Assembly: GCA_037349315.1 (NCBI GenBank)
Contig: JBAIAC010000030.1
Location: 13,723,501-13,787,500, forward strand
Direction of reading: 5' to 3'
Length of the DNA: 64,000 nt
DNA from: Chelydra serpentina
Taxonomy: Eukaryota; Chordata; Testudines; Chelydridae
Shown here: one piece after another, positions 15,101 through 26,400 of the stretch
Numbering within the stretch: position 1 is the stretch's first letter
Layout of the letters: each line of letters starts with the position of its first letter
The notes under the pieces: model-generated
The model's input: only the letters and a program-made list of their open reading frames with translations
What the model was told of the DNA's origin: nothing
The model's database searches: none
Made by a program: the position numbers and the translations under genes

Positions 15101-16080
15101 TGCAGAAGATCCAGATAAATCAGATAGTCAAGTCACCAAGGTTAGTCCCTTTTATGTTTAAATTTCTCTTTTCGTTAACATTTTATTTAAAAAAAGAAAG
15201 AAATACCATAATGAAATGTCAGGCCCTGCTTCCCCCAAAGTCAGTTGATCCATTGCAATCTCTAGTTTATAAATACCACTATAGATTGAAATTCTTAAAA
15301 TAGTTCTGCTATCATGACCTGGTTATAATAGTATGTAAGTAAAGTAACTAAAACTTGGCACTTCATTTTCTTGAAAAAATTCCAGACATTCCTTTGAATA
15401 TATTTCACTCATATTAAAATAAAATGATTTTACAAAGGTATAAGATTTTATAATCAGTTATTTGCTTCACTTATAGTATAACTTCTTCGAAAAATTCATA
15501 GCTAACATTTTAAACCTTGAAATATGCTTCTTCAGATTTAAGATTGTGTTCAAAATGCTGTTTTTTTCCCCCTTGTTCCCACACCAATAGAGTCTGTTAG
15601 CTATTACACAATTGCATTGCGGTAATAATTTTGAAATAAGGGTGTTAGACCCTGTGAAATGCTGAGAACTCCCAGCTACCCCTGAATTAAATGTTCAGCA
15701 TCTCACTTGATTAGATCTGAAGAAAGGAAAAAAAAAAAAAAAAGGAATTTGGACTATTCTGTGTGGCAGATTGATGCATTCTGACCAATTATTTCCCCTG
15801 TATACTATTTGTATTAGTTATCTTATACAGAGGTGTTCATAACGTTAAGTAATTTTCCTAGTACTGTATTCATGCTTGCTTATTTATCTATTCTTATTTT
15901 AAGGATATTTCACTGAAGACAAAAGAAATTTTGACTAATCTGGCATCATTTACTGAAGTTTCTGATGATGGTGAGAAACCGACACTTAACTTTGAAGCCC
16001 TAAAACAAAAGCGATATCCACCAGCTACAGAAAACTTTCTTTATCATCTAGCAGCTGCTGAACAAATGCTTAAGATCTGA
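3079..16080 (+). CDS. DENND10: DENN domain-containing protein 10 (nine coding exons)
   Basis: Exons are 3079-3124, 5767-5963, 8305-8384, 9582-9730, 9993-10104, 10494-10594, 13792-13899, 15046-15140 and 15904-16080. All junctions are GT/AG and all phases match, giving 1065 nt and 354 residues, against about 357 in human FAM45A/DENND10. Recognisable peptides include [43 protein letters not shown] and the C-terminus [15 protein letters not shown]. The family has a compact DENN fold. It is reported to act on Rab27 at late endosomes and to associate with the Commander/Retriever sorting machinery; that role is family knowledge, not visible here. The ATG at 3079 lies in a CpG island and starts [16 protein letters not shown], shorter at the N-terminus than human. 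Introns hold only repeats and AT-rich DNA. The gene converges on SFXN4. No frameshift or missing exon was seen. Confidence 0.96.
3505..4800 (+). mobile_element. degraded CR1 LINE, 3' half
   Basis: Frameshifted fragments of CR1 ORF2 follow in order: [12 protein letters not shown] (about 3530), [13 protein letters not shown] (3860), [12 protein letters not shown] (4050), [13 protein letters not shown] (4260), [20 protein letters not shown] (4320), and a C-terminus [20 protein letters not shown] ending SGII at 4707. The end near 4795 resembles the ATTCTRTG tail. A 123-bp MITE splits it at 3698-3820. Confidence 0.85.
3698..3820. mobile_element. hAT-type MITE with TAGGGTGACCAGA termini, copy 1
   Basis: Inverted ends TAGGGTGACCAGA and TCTGGTCACCCTA. 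Flanked by a perfect 8-bp duplication GGCCCCGC (3690-3697 and 3821-3828), as expected of hAT elements. Inserted in the older CR1. Homologous to 35388-35511 and 47559-47666. Confidence 0.85.
5767..5963 (+). CDS. DENND10: DENND10 exon 2
   Basis: Acceptor CCATAG, donor AAG|GTGGGA. Encodes about residues 16-81, from [16 protein letters not shown] through [17 protein letters not shown], the first DENN strands. Confidence 0.95.
8305..8384 (+). CDS. DENND10: DENND10 exon 3
   Basis: Acceptor GGACAG, donor TGTAG|GTCTGT. Encodes [19 protein letters not shown] and the following residues; the last codon is split after two bases. Confidence 0.95.
9582..9730 (+). CDS. DENND10: DENND10 exon 4
   Basis: Acceptor AATGCAG, donor AAAG|GTTAAA. 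Encodes [19 protein letters not shown] through [13 protein letters not shown]. Confidence 0.95.
9993..10104 (+). CDS. DENND10: DENND10 exon 5
   Basis: Acceptor TCATAG, donor ACCAG|GTACAT. Encodes [19 protein letters not shown] and then [19 protein letters not shown]. Confidence 0.95.
10136..10274. repeat. palindromic interspersed repeat (TTAGGCCCTGATTC family)
   Basis: Imperfect inverted repeat. The left arm includes AGGAAAGCACTTAAGTA, the right arm TACGTGCTTTCCTGAACT, with CCCATTGATTTCAGTGG near the middle. Fragments with the same CATTGAAGTCAATGG-type core recur near 5400, 13670, 43320 and 49860. Probably an old non-autonomous DNA element; class not certain. Confidence 0.55.
10494..10594 (+). 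CDS. DENND10: DENND10 exon 6
   Basis: Acceptor TCCTTAG, donor ACAG|GTAGTG. Encodes [19 protein letters not shown] and on to EALKTCTG. Confidence 0.95.
11861..12157. mobile_element. non-autonomous hAT element
   Basis: Terminal inverted repeats CAGGGGTAGGCAACCT and AGGTTGCCGACCCCTG, flanked by a perfect 8-bp duplication TGTTATAT (11853-11860, 12158-12165). 297 bp, no coding capacity. Lies in DENND10 intron 6. Confidence 0.92.
12524..13481. mobile_element. non-autonomous hAT element with G-rich internal repeats
   Basis: Ends CAGTGGTCTCCAA and TTGGTGACCACTG. The flanking 8-mers GTATAGGC and CTATAGAC agree at six of eight positions. Inside, 12680-13010 is an irregular G-rich minisatellite of phrases such as GGGCTCTGGG and GGTGCAGGAGGGGG; 13020-13420 is GC-rich. 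Open frames here are by composition. In DENND10 intron 6. Confidence 0.8.
13792..13899 (+). CDS. DENND10: DENND10 exon 7
   Basis: Acceptor ACCTAG, donor AAAG|GTTGGT. Encodes [20 protein letters not shown] through ITISQQAK. The preceding 3.2-kb intron was lengthened by two hAT elements. Confidence 0.94.
15046..15140 (+). CDS. DENND10: DENND10 exon 8
   Basis: Acceptor CCCCAG, donor AAG|GTTAGT. Encodes [20 protein letters not shown] and on to SDSQVTK. Confidence 0.95.
15904..16080 (+). CDS. DENND10: DENND10 exon 9 (last coding exon)
   Basis: The acceptor TTTTAAG is followed by 59 codons ending ...AEQMLKI and TGA at 16078-16080. Confidence 0.96.
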   Translation, partial: DISLKTKEILTNLASFTEVSDDGEKPTLNFEALKQKRYPPATENFLYHLAAAEQMLKI

Positions 16081-18972
16081 CTTTGTTGATACACTTCAGT
16101 GTTGTGGACCAATATGAAACTATTCCCTTTGCCATAAAACTATGACTATCTGCTACTTATATAAAAAACTAAAGGTAGCAAAGAAAATACATCATTAAAA
16201 ATTTAACAATGCAAAATGTAGACATTTGACCTGGGACACGTGGCTGCACACTAGGAAATATTTCTAGTCTTTTTACTTTTCCTTGACTCTGACTTTTTAT
16301 ACACACAAGGGCAGATACTCAAAAACACAACCTGAGTTGGGCACCTGACTTGTGTTTGTGCCTTTGAAATCTTCCCCCTTACTCTTGGTGTACTATAACA
16401 TTATAGAACTGGACATACTAGTATAAACAAATTGAAATCAGATACACTGAAAGTAACACTGAAAACTGGAAAATGGTTAGAGCAGTAAAAATATACCTGT
16501 TTGGCTTGTTGCATAGCCATAAAGTAACAGTTTTTCAGTAAGCAGTCTGAAACTAACTTTGCTTTGTAATCTTCTGGGAAGAACTTAAATTCTTTGTAAG
16601 GAAACCTACTTTCTGAGCCAAACATCCGATGTTTCTGCAGAAATGTCCATGAAACTAATCAAAAGATTCTGCAGTAGCACTTTTGTTATATGAAAAATAG
16701 AACTCTTTCCTGGCCTTTGCACAGATGAGTGTAGCATGTGGTTTTACATAGAGATTTTATACTTAAGATCAAAAATTTAGTAATCCATATTTATACTATT
16801 AAAAATTGAATGTTTGGTATCTTGAGGATGTAAGAACTCATAATTAACTATATACAAGCAATATTAATTTGAGAAAGATTTTTGTTTATGTATTGTAAAG
16901 TAAGGAATCTATTTTAGAATATGGATAAGGAATTAGGTATCTATATATAAAATAGCTACATATTGCAGTTAGTCCAAGAGAACTACTGCTACAATCCCCT
17001 ATTTTCAGGGGTGTATAATCCTACTTCAGATATTTACTCGAGACAGAAACTTTGCAGTTAGTTTAGACACAAAAGCATTTTTTTAAATGAATGGCATATT
17101 GACTGTGTTTTGCATATCCGTGCTCTCTGATTGTTTTCCATTTGTATAACTTAAGGGGTGTTTTTTAATGGACCAGATAAGTTTAAAGATCATATAGAAA
17201 GAAACACAGTTAGGGCCTGAGCCTTAAGTCCATGAAGTTAGTCTTTCCATTGAGTTCAACATGCTTTGGATCAGGTCTTGAGCATCTCTATAACTACAGG
17301 GTTAGAGTGAAAAAATTTTTCCATTGATTCTTCAAAAAAACCCACCAAAAAACCCAAGCTTTATTAAAATAACACAGTTGAAATGACATGCATGGTTTAG
17401 GATAACTCACAAAAAAGTGGAGTTCTCATTTGCCAACTAAATATTTTATGATATTTTCTTTTATGTTCAGTCTTAGAGACTCTTTACTTGCAAATTTCCT
17501 TATTGTTTGTCTCAGACCTTTCATTCTAATGTTTTTGTATGAAAACAAATTAACCTTAATTTTGCACTTCAGGAATTATACACATTGCAAAGTTATGCCT
17601 ATAAACAAATTATGATCTTTTTTCCTGAACCCCTTGCCCTGTGTATTTCATGTAAATTGTGCTTGAATAGTCATGGTCATCAAGTCACAGGCTTCAGCTC
17701 TTAAATTACAATAAAATAATAGAAATATTTAGTAACGTGGTAACTTAAAACATTTACAATATTTCACCCACAATGTCTAATTTAAAAAGAATTGTGTTGT
17801 GTTTTTATTTACATTGAATGTACAGCAAGGTGGTATAAGCAAATTCTTGTAGAAGGTGGAAGACAGAATTTCAATGGAAGGTATGCAAAATTAGGTTTAA
17901 ATTCCCTCCAGCCCCCAGGTGATGCACTTATCCTGTGAGGAGAAAATTGGGCCATTTACACTTGTATGTAGTACATCACCTACACTACTACAACCTTTAT
18001 TCTATACATAACAAAACAGAACTGATGTAGATCATAACCAGTTTGTCCCTTTGAAAGTGAGCAAAACAGATGGTAATGTCCTCGTTGAAATTTAACTTAT
18101 TCTTTCTATCTCCAGAAGTTAGTGACCTGTGTTCCTCTAGAGCAGTATTTTTCTTCCTAATGGTTTTTTAACATCTACAGATTTCACAAGGGTTAAAAGG
18201 AGAGTTTGAGTGTGACTGGTAAAATCAGCAACCCTTTGTTAACCAAGTGTGGTTCTGCACTGAAAAGTGACAGTATGAGACTGCAGGTTAATTCTGATTT
18301 GTATAATGGATATGTTCAGCCTACAAATAGCCATTTTTGCAACTGTCAGTCCTACAAATGCAATACAGTAACTCTCTGTTGTAGTTATGCTTCTGAAAAA
18401 TGTGACTTTAAGCAAAATGATGTTAAGTGAATCCAATTTCCCTATAAGAATTAATGTAAAGGGAGGGGGGGGTGCTAGGTTCCAGGGAAATGTTTTTTTA
18501 CCAGACAAAATACACACACACACACACCGCAATGATGATTGTGAAGCTTGGTTGAGGTGGTGAAGTCAGAGGATGGGATATTTCCCAGGGAATGCCTTAT
18601 GGCTAAATGATGAACTAGCAATCAGCTGAGCCCTCAAGGGTTAACCCATTGTTGTTAATGTAGCCTCACCGTCTACAAGGCAGAATAAAGGGAGGGAGGG
18701 AAGACAGTATGGCAGACCGACACACACACTGTGTGTGAGAGATGCACATTGCCCCTTTAAGTACGCTGACTCCACTGTAAGTACACTGCCTTTTTAAGTA
18801 GATCAGCAAGTTCAGACAGAAGCTGCTGCCAGCAGCTCCCTCGAGCCTGAGCCCTGTCATGTGTCCCTCCTGCTCTATGGAGATGGGGTAAGTGGGGTGC
18901 AGGAGGGAGGGGGACACCCCAACATTAGCCCACCTCTTCTCCCCACTCCCCCACACACAGCATGCAGGAGAC
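16081..18972. other. DENND10 3' UTR and intergenic DNA
   Basis: AT-rich sequence with no coding signal. 18364-18540 resembles a Tigger/mariner-type fragment (TTAAGTGAATCC) and ends in a CA microsatellite at about 18510-18527. 18560-18970 is a further unclassified repeat-like segment. Confidence 0.4.
17710..17715 (+). terminator. DENND10: candidate polyadenylation signal of DENND10
   Basis: AATAAA about 1.6 kb after the stop codon in AT-rich 3' sequence. A closer ATTAAA at 16194 is an alternative. The sequence alone cannot decide which is used. Confidence 0.35.
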
Positions 18973-19198
18973 CAGGGCCGTGTCATGTGCCATTTTGGCA
19001 CCTGAGGCAGGGAGCTCAAATGATGCCCCCTCACTTGGGCCAAAACTTTGAAAGGTCTCCATTTGGCCTTCTTCCTGTTCTACTCCTGTCATGTTACTGT
19101 TCTGCTACCTACTCCAATAAAGGAGAACTAGCAACTTAAAATGCCTGGTTCAAAAATTTTAAGTAACACATTTGCTGTTCAGGTATTTGAAAGTTAAC

Positions 19199-22102
19199 TT
19201 ATCTTGTCTGCATAGTAAACACTGGCATTTTTATCTGTTTGAATAATCCAAGTGGTGCTTTCCGTGCCTTCTTGGTTGCAAAGATTTGAACTGCTTCCTG
19301 AAGGTCCACAGTTTGGGCCAGCACATGCTCTGTTGAGATGGTTGCAAGGCTGACCAGCCTCTCCCGTGGCATTGTGGAGCATAGATGTGTTTTTATTAAC
19401 TTCAGCTTGGAGAAGCTGTATTCTCCACTGGCAACTGTTACAGGAAGTGTTAGAACTATGCACAGAGCATCAAAAGCATTTGGAAAGAGGGTGGTCAGGA
19501 ATATATGTGCACAAATAAGATGAACAGCCTTTGGAGTTGATCCTGCTGAAATGTATCTTGAAAGGGCTTTCAGTTCATCACCTAAATCACTCGCATCAAT
19601 ATCACACATGTCATCATGTGTCACTGTCTCTAGTGCCCTGCATTGCTGGTGTAGGTCTTCTTCAGGTATAGTGAGGAGTTTTGGAATATCATACAACATC
19701 TCAAATATAACTGCTGTGTTCCTTGATGTGCATGAAACGTTCAACTGACTGCATTGCACAATCTTGCACAGGGATCTCAAATTCAAATTACCACAAGGGC
19801 CACATGAGAACCAGTAAATTGGCCCGAGGGCCGCATCACTGAAAACTTTTCATACTTTTGTATCATTGTATAGTCAAAAATGAAAACAAGGAAGAGTAAT
19901 AGAGTATTCTATTAAAAGTCAATGTATTAACTTTTTAAAAACTGTAATGCAAAGAGGAGTTTTAATAAAATATAAACACTCAGTAATGTTTGGAGCTTGG
20001 CTGCCAGTGGAGTTGGCGCCTATGGCGGGCCGCAGGAAATAACTCCACGAGTCGCATGTGGGCCGTGTGTTTGAGACCCCTGATCTAGCACCTGGTTAAA
20101 GAATTCAACTTTGAATTGTTGTTTAGGGTCTCTTATGGGATCCCATGCCTTGTAATCAAAATGTTGTCTTCTTCGGTGGCTCTTGTAGTCTTGAATGGGC
20201 GGAAAAATAGCTTCAGTGTGAAGTTCCTCTGCCAACTTCTGTGCACTCTTCAGAACATTTTGAAATCCCTCATCTGACCGGTAAGACTGTAGGTATGACT
20301 TTGCTTTGTCCAGGTGTTCCATCGCTCCAGATTATCAAGGTCAACACCTTGGAATCTCTTGCTTACATTTATTTCAAACAGTATGTCATACCACAACACT
20401 AAGCCACACAGAATGTGAAGTTATGTATGTTTCTTGTGATTCCATTTCCCTCTGCCACTGTTCTTCCATGTACAAGTTCCTGTCATAGCACTATCCTCCA
20501 TAATGGCAATTATGGCATCATCTAACTTCCCAATTTGGTGTTTGATAGGCTTTATCACCTCCATTCAACTTTCCCATCATGTAGCACTCAGTGGTTTCAG
20601 TGTCAGAGAGGATGTTCCCAGATGTTGCTTCAAAATTTGCCATCAATGAGATGATGCAGAGAAAAATACATGATGCTTTGAATTACATTAAAAAATTCAG
20701 CAGCCTCACTAGAAGCTGATGCTGCATCACTGACCACCAAGTTCAATGAATGAGAACTGCATGGGACAAAAAAAGCTCGAGGGTTTAACTCTCGGATCCG
20801 TGTCTGCTCTCCTCTGTTCTTTCCTCTCATGTTGGCACCATTATTGGAGCCCTGACCTCTCATGGCAGCTATCGCAATTCCCATATCTTCCAGCTTTTTA
20901 AGAAGCACATTTGCGATACCAGCTCCTGTAGTATCATCATTGTCAAATTCTAGAAAATGCTCTCTGACAGTCACCATTGCAGGGACATTTTCACTAGGTT
21001 CTGTTGTTACAAAACGCACCATTAAAGTCATTTGTTCCATACGGCAGATGTCAGGTGTGCAGTCCAGAATAACAGAGTAATATCTTGCTGACTTCAGATC
21101 TGCCACAATCTTCTGTTTGACTTTTGTTGCCAGTAACTGATCTCATTTTGAATTGTTTTTCCAAGGTAGTGGTGTGTGTACATTTCTTGGACGGTGACTC
21201 TTCTTAGATGCTCTTGGAGTACAGCATCAAACTCAGGCATCAGCTCCACAATTTTAAGGAAGTTTCCATTGTTTGACGCATACAGCTGATCTGAAGTGCC
21301 ACGCAGCGCTAGGTTTTGGGTAGCAAGCATTCTCACAATGGCAATGAGCCTTTTCAGAACATTTTGCCAGTAAAGAGACTCTGATGCAATCTTCTCTTGA
21401 TGCTGATCATCTATGGTGGCCTTTAACCTTAGTCTCATCTCAAGCTCTTTCCACCTATGAAATGCTCTCTGGTGATTTGCTGCCTTCTCATGGCATGCCA
21501 GATTTTTCCAGTCCTTTGTTGCTGTAGAACCCAATGTGGCTAGAACATTAGACTGGAAGAGTTTGCAACAAAAACAGTATGCAGCATTCTAGGTTTTTTA
21601 GTACATAAACCATGGCCTCTCCACTTTGTCACCATTGGGGATTTCACGCCAATAATGTGTTGGATGGAAGCTTCTATTTTCATTGTCGTTGGGGAACATG
21701 AAGTTTTTCACTTGCTGTGGCCCATGCAGTACAAGGAAGGCCCTCAGGCTACTGCTCAAGTGGGTCCACAGTCCAGGATCATCTAGACTTAAGGAACTAA
21801 ACTCAGCAGCAGCTGTTTCTTGCACCTCCACCACATTCTTCTCTGATCTACACTTTTCTTCAGGAATGTGCATGGTTACATCCATTTGAGATGGAGATAT
21901 GAATGCTGCAGTAGCTGTCAGGTCACCTGCACTCTGACATCTCCTCACCACTCATATCCTCACTGGGGCCGGAAGGCTCACCGTGAACATTTGTGTCTAT
22001 ATATCTCAGGAGAACTCCTTCCTGCTTAGATAGAAAAGCTTCCTTTGCTTGCTTTCTTTTTCTGAATGCTGCCCCAGAGAGGCGTTTTCTTCTTTCACTC
22101 AT
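19199..22102 (-). pseudogene. hAT-family transposase pseudogene (TTF-type/ZMYM1-like)
   Basis: Read from 22102 leftwards. It has a basic N-terminus, MSERRKRLSGAAFRKRKQAK; a TTF-type zinc-finger-like region around HPTHYWREIPNGDKVERPWF (near 21640); and a central transposase region with VILDCTPDICRMEQMTLMVR (21080) and FFVPCSSHSLNLVVSDAA (20740). The C-terminal dimerisation region has LTLPVTVASGEYSFSKLKLI (about 19420). These lie in at least four frames with stops between them, and a hAT element interrupts the gene at 19769-20082. This architecture is that of vertebrate hAT transposases annotated as zinc finger MYM-type 1-like. It is not functional as read. Confidence 0.85.
19769..20082. mobile_element. 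non-autonomous hAT element nested in the hAT pseudogene
   Basis: Ends CAGGGATCTCAAA and TTTGAGACCCCTG, flanked by 8-mers ATCTTGCA (19761-19768) and ATCTAGCA (20083-20090), seven of eight matching. 314 bp. Removing it brings together the two flanking transposase segments, so it is younger than the pseudogene. Confidence 0.87.
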
Positions 22103-22620
22103 GACTGCTGCTCTGTGCCAGCTATAGTGGCTCTCAACACTCAGTTGAAGGGGACAAATAATCAGGCTGGTAGCAGGGCCTGAGTGAGGGAAGATATCCG
22201 CATCTTAAGGGCCTAACTGGCTCCTATTACTTCAGTTTACTGCCTGTTCTCCTCAAGTGGGTTCAGGGAAGCGGCAGGAAACAGGAAGCTCCCTGAGAAG
22301 CTGGTGTTAATCAGTTCAGGCTCCTGGGGGTGCTAGAGAGGTACATAAGAGGCTCCTCCTCTATCTCTCCCTGCAGCTCCTGTTGCTTTCTGTTATTCCC
22401 TCTCACCTTTTCTCCTGCCTGCTTGTTATGTCTCTTGTGCCCTCCTTCCTCCAGCACAGCACTCCACCATCTCTGTGCATCTACAGCAGAGAGAATACAT
22501 ATGCACCAGCAGCAGACACAATTTTCTACACTCTGGGTCCTAGTGGCGCCCTCTCCTCCCCCACAGTCTGGCACCTGAGGCAGCCGCCTCAGTTCACCTC
22601 ATGGTAAGGCCAGCCCAGCC

Positions 22621-23386
22621 CTCTCCCTAAGCATCTTCCCAATTAAGTTTAAGCAAAGTTGTGTTACCATCAGGGTTGTACTGTTTTAAAATCATTTCAT
22701 TAACCAGTAAACCCAACTTGAGTCCCATATGTCACTTAGATTTTATCCCTTGATCAAATCTATTGACTTCTACTTTTGGCGTGTGTGGGGGGGAAAATAA
22801 TCTTGTTCTTACCCTACATCATGGGCTTAAAGTCGCCTCCCCAGATGAAAATATTAATACTACATTGCTGCCTCAGTCACTAAGTGTGAAGCAGCATTAA
22901 AAGCTTTGTAAGAAGGGAAAACACCTCCCTTTCCCAGCTGAAGTTTGTCCTTTTACCAGTCATCTTCCCTGTGTTGTATTTCAAAAGAGGGAACAATGGG
23001 GAAATAAAGCCTTTTAAGTAACATGCAGTTATAGGTTTTAATAAGTAGAGAATCAACCATATTGCTGTGGGAGAAAGTACAGAATGCTGGATGTTTCTGA
23101 TGGGTAGAGTTATACAATATGTTTCTCTTTCTGGAGTTAATCACATGTAAAGTATAGGCATTATTAAGCTATTTTCACACCCGGGGTTGTATGGGAGATC
23201 TTGCAGATGGTTTAGATTAGTCTGTCCCTTTAAAAATGTACTGTTCTAAGACTTCTGAAGTCTCCGTCCCCTCCTGTGACTTAATCATTTAAAAATACAC
23301 TAGACACATTGATTTAGGTTTGAAGCCTTGTATGGATGTACACATTCAGTTTGATCAAAAGCACACTTATAAGTTAAAGCCATTTC
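22621..23386. other. intergenic / probable SFXN4 3' UTR
   Basis: AT-rich, no coding signal. It lies just downstream of the SFXN4 stop codon on the - strand, so part is probably its 3' UTR. I could not pick a convincing poly(A) signal. Confidence 0.35.
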
Positions 23387-23464
23387 CTAAACTCCCCTGT
23401 TGTAAAAAAACTCAGTTTCTTCTGTGGATGACAAAATCTCTTCTTCAAGGTCATCTCGTTTTAT
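23387..23464 (-). CDS. SFXN4: SFXN4 exon 13 (last coding exon)
   Basis: Acceptor ATTTCAG, then 25 codons starting [11 protein letters not shown] and ending [11 protein letters not shown], with TAG at 23387-23389. The C-terminus closely matches human EETEIFYHRGV. Confidence 0.95.
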   Translation of the reverse strand: MKRDDLEEEILSSTEETEFFYNRGV

Positions 23465-26400
23465 CTGAAATATAAACAAGAGGATTAGACTTACATCACT
23501 AGTGTTACTTTGCGTCCTAACACATACAAGTCAAAACTATATCTACACCAAACTTTATATAACTTAAAACATGTAATAAAGTGTATTTAAAAACAAGACT
23601 GAATGAGGTGTGGTTTTTGGCTGCTACTTTTTTTAGTTATCTTCCCCACATTTAAAGAAATGCATTATCTAGACCACAGTATAATCTCCAACTTTGAGTA
23701 TGAGGCAGTTGCCATTTGATATACTTTGGGTGGCTCTTAGGCCAGGTCTACACTAGGACTTTATGTCGAATTTATCAGCGTTAACTCGATTTAATCCCTC
23801 ACCCGTCCACACTAGGAAGCAGTTTATTTCGACATTAAGGGCTCCTTGAATCGATTTCGGTACTCCACCCTGACGAGGGGAGTAGCGCCAAAATCGAAAT
23901 GGGCATGTCGAATGCGAGGTACTGTGGACGGAATTCGACGCTAATAGCTCCGGGAGCTATCCCACAGTGCACCACTCGGTGGACGCTCAGGGCAGTATTG
24001 TGTACTCGGATGCTCTGACCTGCCACTCAGAGAAATCCCCGCGAAAATTTGAATACTTTTTCCTCTGTGGCCATTTTGAATCACATTGCCTCTTTGGACA
24101 TAGTGGCGAGCTCAGCAGCACTGGCAATGATGCAGAGCTCTACAGCGGTGGTTTCGATGCCATCACTGAATAGAAAGAGAGCTCCAACATGGAGTGATCG
24201 TGAGGTTTTGGATCTCATCGCTGTGTGGGGCGATGAATCCATCCTAGCCGAGCTCCGTTCAAAAAGACGGAATGCAAAAATTTACGAGAAGATTTCACAG
24301 GCTATGACGGAGAGAGGGTACAGCCGGGATGCTACGCAGTGCCGCGTCAAAATCAAGGAGCTACGTCAGGCGTACCAAAAGACCAAAGAGTCCAACGGAC
24401 GCTCCGGCTCAGCGCCTCAGACTTGCCGTTTTTACGAGGCACTGCACGCCATGCTCGGTGGTGCGGCAACAACTACCCCACCAGTGTCCATGGACACCGA
24501 TGATGGGGTCCATTCTACGGACACATCGGAGGAGGTTTTCGCTGACGGCGAAGAAGAGGAAGGAGGGCAGGGGGACGAGGCAATCGAAAGCGGTCACCCT
24601 GGAGATTTCCCCGACAGCCAGGAACTATTCCTGACCCTGACTGCGCTGCCCTTCGAACACTCCCAAGGCAGCATTCCTGATCAGGAATCAGGAGAGGGAT
24701 CATCAGGTCAGTGTTTTAGACATTTATTTTCAATACAATACTTATGGTGTGTTAACGCTCTGTAACTGTGGCTTCATTGGCCTTATGCGCTTCACCTTGG
24801 AGTCGCTTTCATAGAATCATAGAATCATAGAATCTCAGGGTTGGAAGGGACCTCAGGAGGTCATCTAGTCCAACCCCCTGCTCAAAGCAGGACCAACCCC
24901 AACTAGATCATCCCAGCCAGGGCTTTGTCAAGCCTGACCTTAAAAACCTCTAAGGAAGGAGATTCCACCACCTCCCTAGGTAACCCATTCCAGTGCTTCA
25001 CCACCCTACTAGTGAAAAAGTTTTTCCTAATATCCAACCTAAACCTCCCCCTCTGCAACTTGAGACCATTACTCCTTGTTCTGTCATCTTCTACCACTGA
25101 GAACAGTCTAGATCCATCCTCTTTGGAACCCCCTTTTAGGTAGTTGAAAGCAGCTATCAAATCCCCCCTCACTCTTCTCTTCTGCAGGCTAAACAATCTC
25201 AGTTCCCTCAGCCTCTCCTCATAAGTCATGTGCTCCAGCCCCCTAATCATTTTTGTTGCCCTCCGTTGGACTCTTTCCAATTTATCCACATCCTTCTTGT
25301 AGTGTGGGGCCCAAAACTGGACACAGTACTCCAAATGAGGCCTCACCAGTGCCGAATAGAGGGGAATAATCACATCCCTCGATCTGCTGGAAATGCCCCT
25401 ACTTATACAGCCCAAAATGCCGTTAGCCTTCTTGGCAACAAGGGCACACTGTTGACTCATATTCAGCTTTTCGTCCACTGTAACCCCTAGGTCCTTTTCT
25501 GCAGAACTGCTGCCCAGCCATTCGGTCCCTAGTCTGTAGCAGTGCATGGGATTCTTCCGTCCTAAGTGCAGGACTCTGCACTTGTCCTTGTTGAACCTCA
25601 TCAGATTTCTTTTGGCCCAATCCTCTAATTTGTCTAGGTCCCTCTGTATCCTATCCCTACCCTCCAGCGTATCAACCACTCCTCCCAGTTTAGTGTCATC
25701 TGCAAACTTGCTAAGGGTGCAGTCCACACCATCCTCCAGGTCGTTGATGAAGATATTGAACAAAACCGGCCCCAGCACCGACCCTTGGGGCACTCCACTT
25801 GATACCGGCTGCCAACTAGACATGGAGCCATTGATCACTACCCGTTGAGCACGACCATCCAGCCAGTTTTCTATCCACCTTACCGTCCATTCATCCAGCC
25901 CATACTTCTTTAACTTGCTGGCAAGAACGCTGTGCGAGACTGTATCAAAAGCTTTGCTAAAGTCAAGAAATAGCACATCCACTGCTTTCCCCTCATCCAC
26001 AGAGCCAGTTATCTCATCATAGAAGGCAATTAGGTTAGTCAGGCATGACTTGCCCTTGGTGAATCCATGCTGACTGTTCCTGATCACTTTCCCCTCCTTT
26101 AAGTGGTTCAAAATTGATTCCTTGAGGACCTGTTCCATGATTTTTCCAGGGATTGAGGTGAGACTGACTGGCCTGTAGTTCCCCGGATCTTCCTTCTTCC
26201 CTTTTTTAAAGATGGGCACTACATTAGCTTTTTTCCAGTCATCCGGGACCTCCCCCGATTGCCATGATTTGTCAAAGATAATGGCCAATGGCTCTGTAAT
26301 CACATCGGCCAACTCCTTTAGTACCCTCGGATGCAGTGCATCCGGCCCCATGGACTTGTGTTCGTCCAGCTTTTCTAAATAGTCCCGAACTACTTCTTTC

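Larger units (their letters stand above)
18973..22620 (-). mobile_element. degraded autonomous hAT transposon
   Basis: Contains the broken transposase gene described separately. The flanking low-coding ends share GGCACCTGAGGCAG-like phrases in inverted orientation at about 18997 and 22570. The left end starts near CAGGGCCGTGTC. No matching 8-bp duplication was found, so the borders are approximate. Confidence 0.55.

Noticed and set aside
24049..24126. Upstream extension of the Harbinger Myb ORF
   Set aside because: The extended frame begins at a TTG; the first ATG in frame is 24127, matching the usual start of this protein family.
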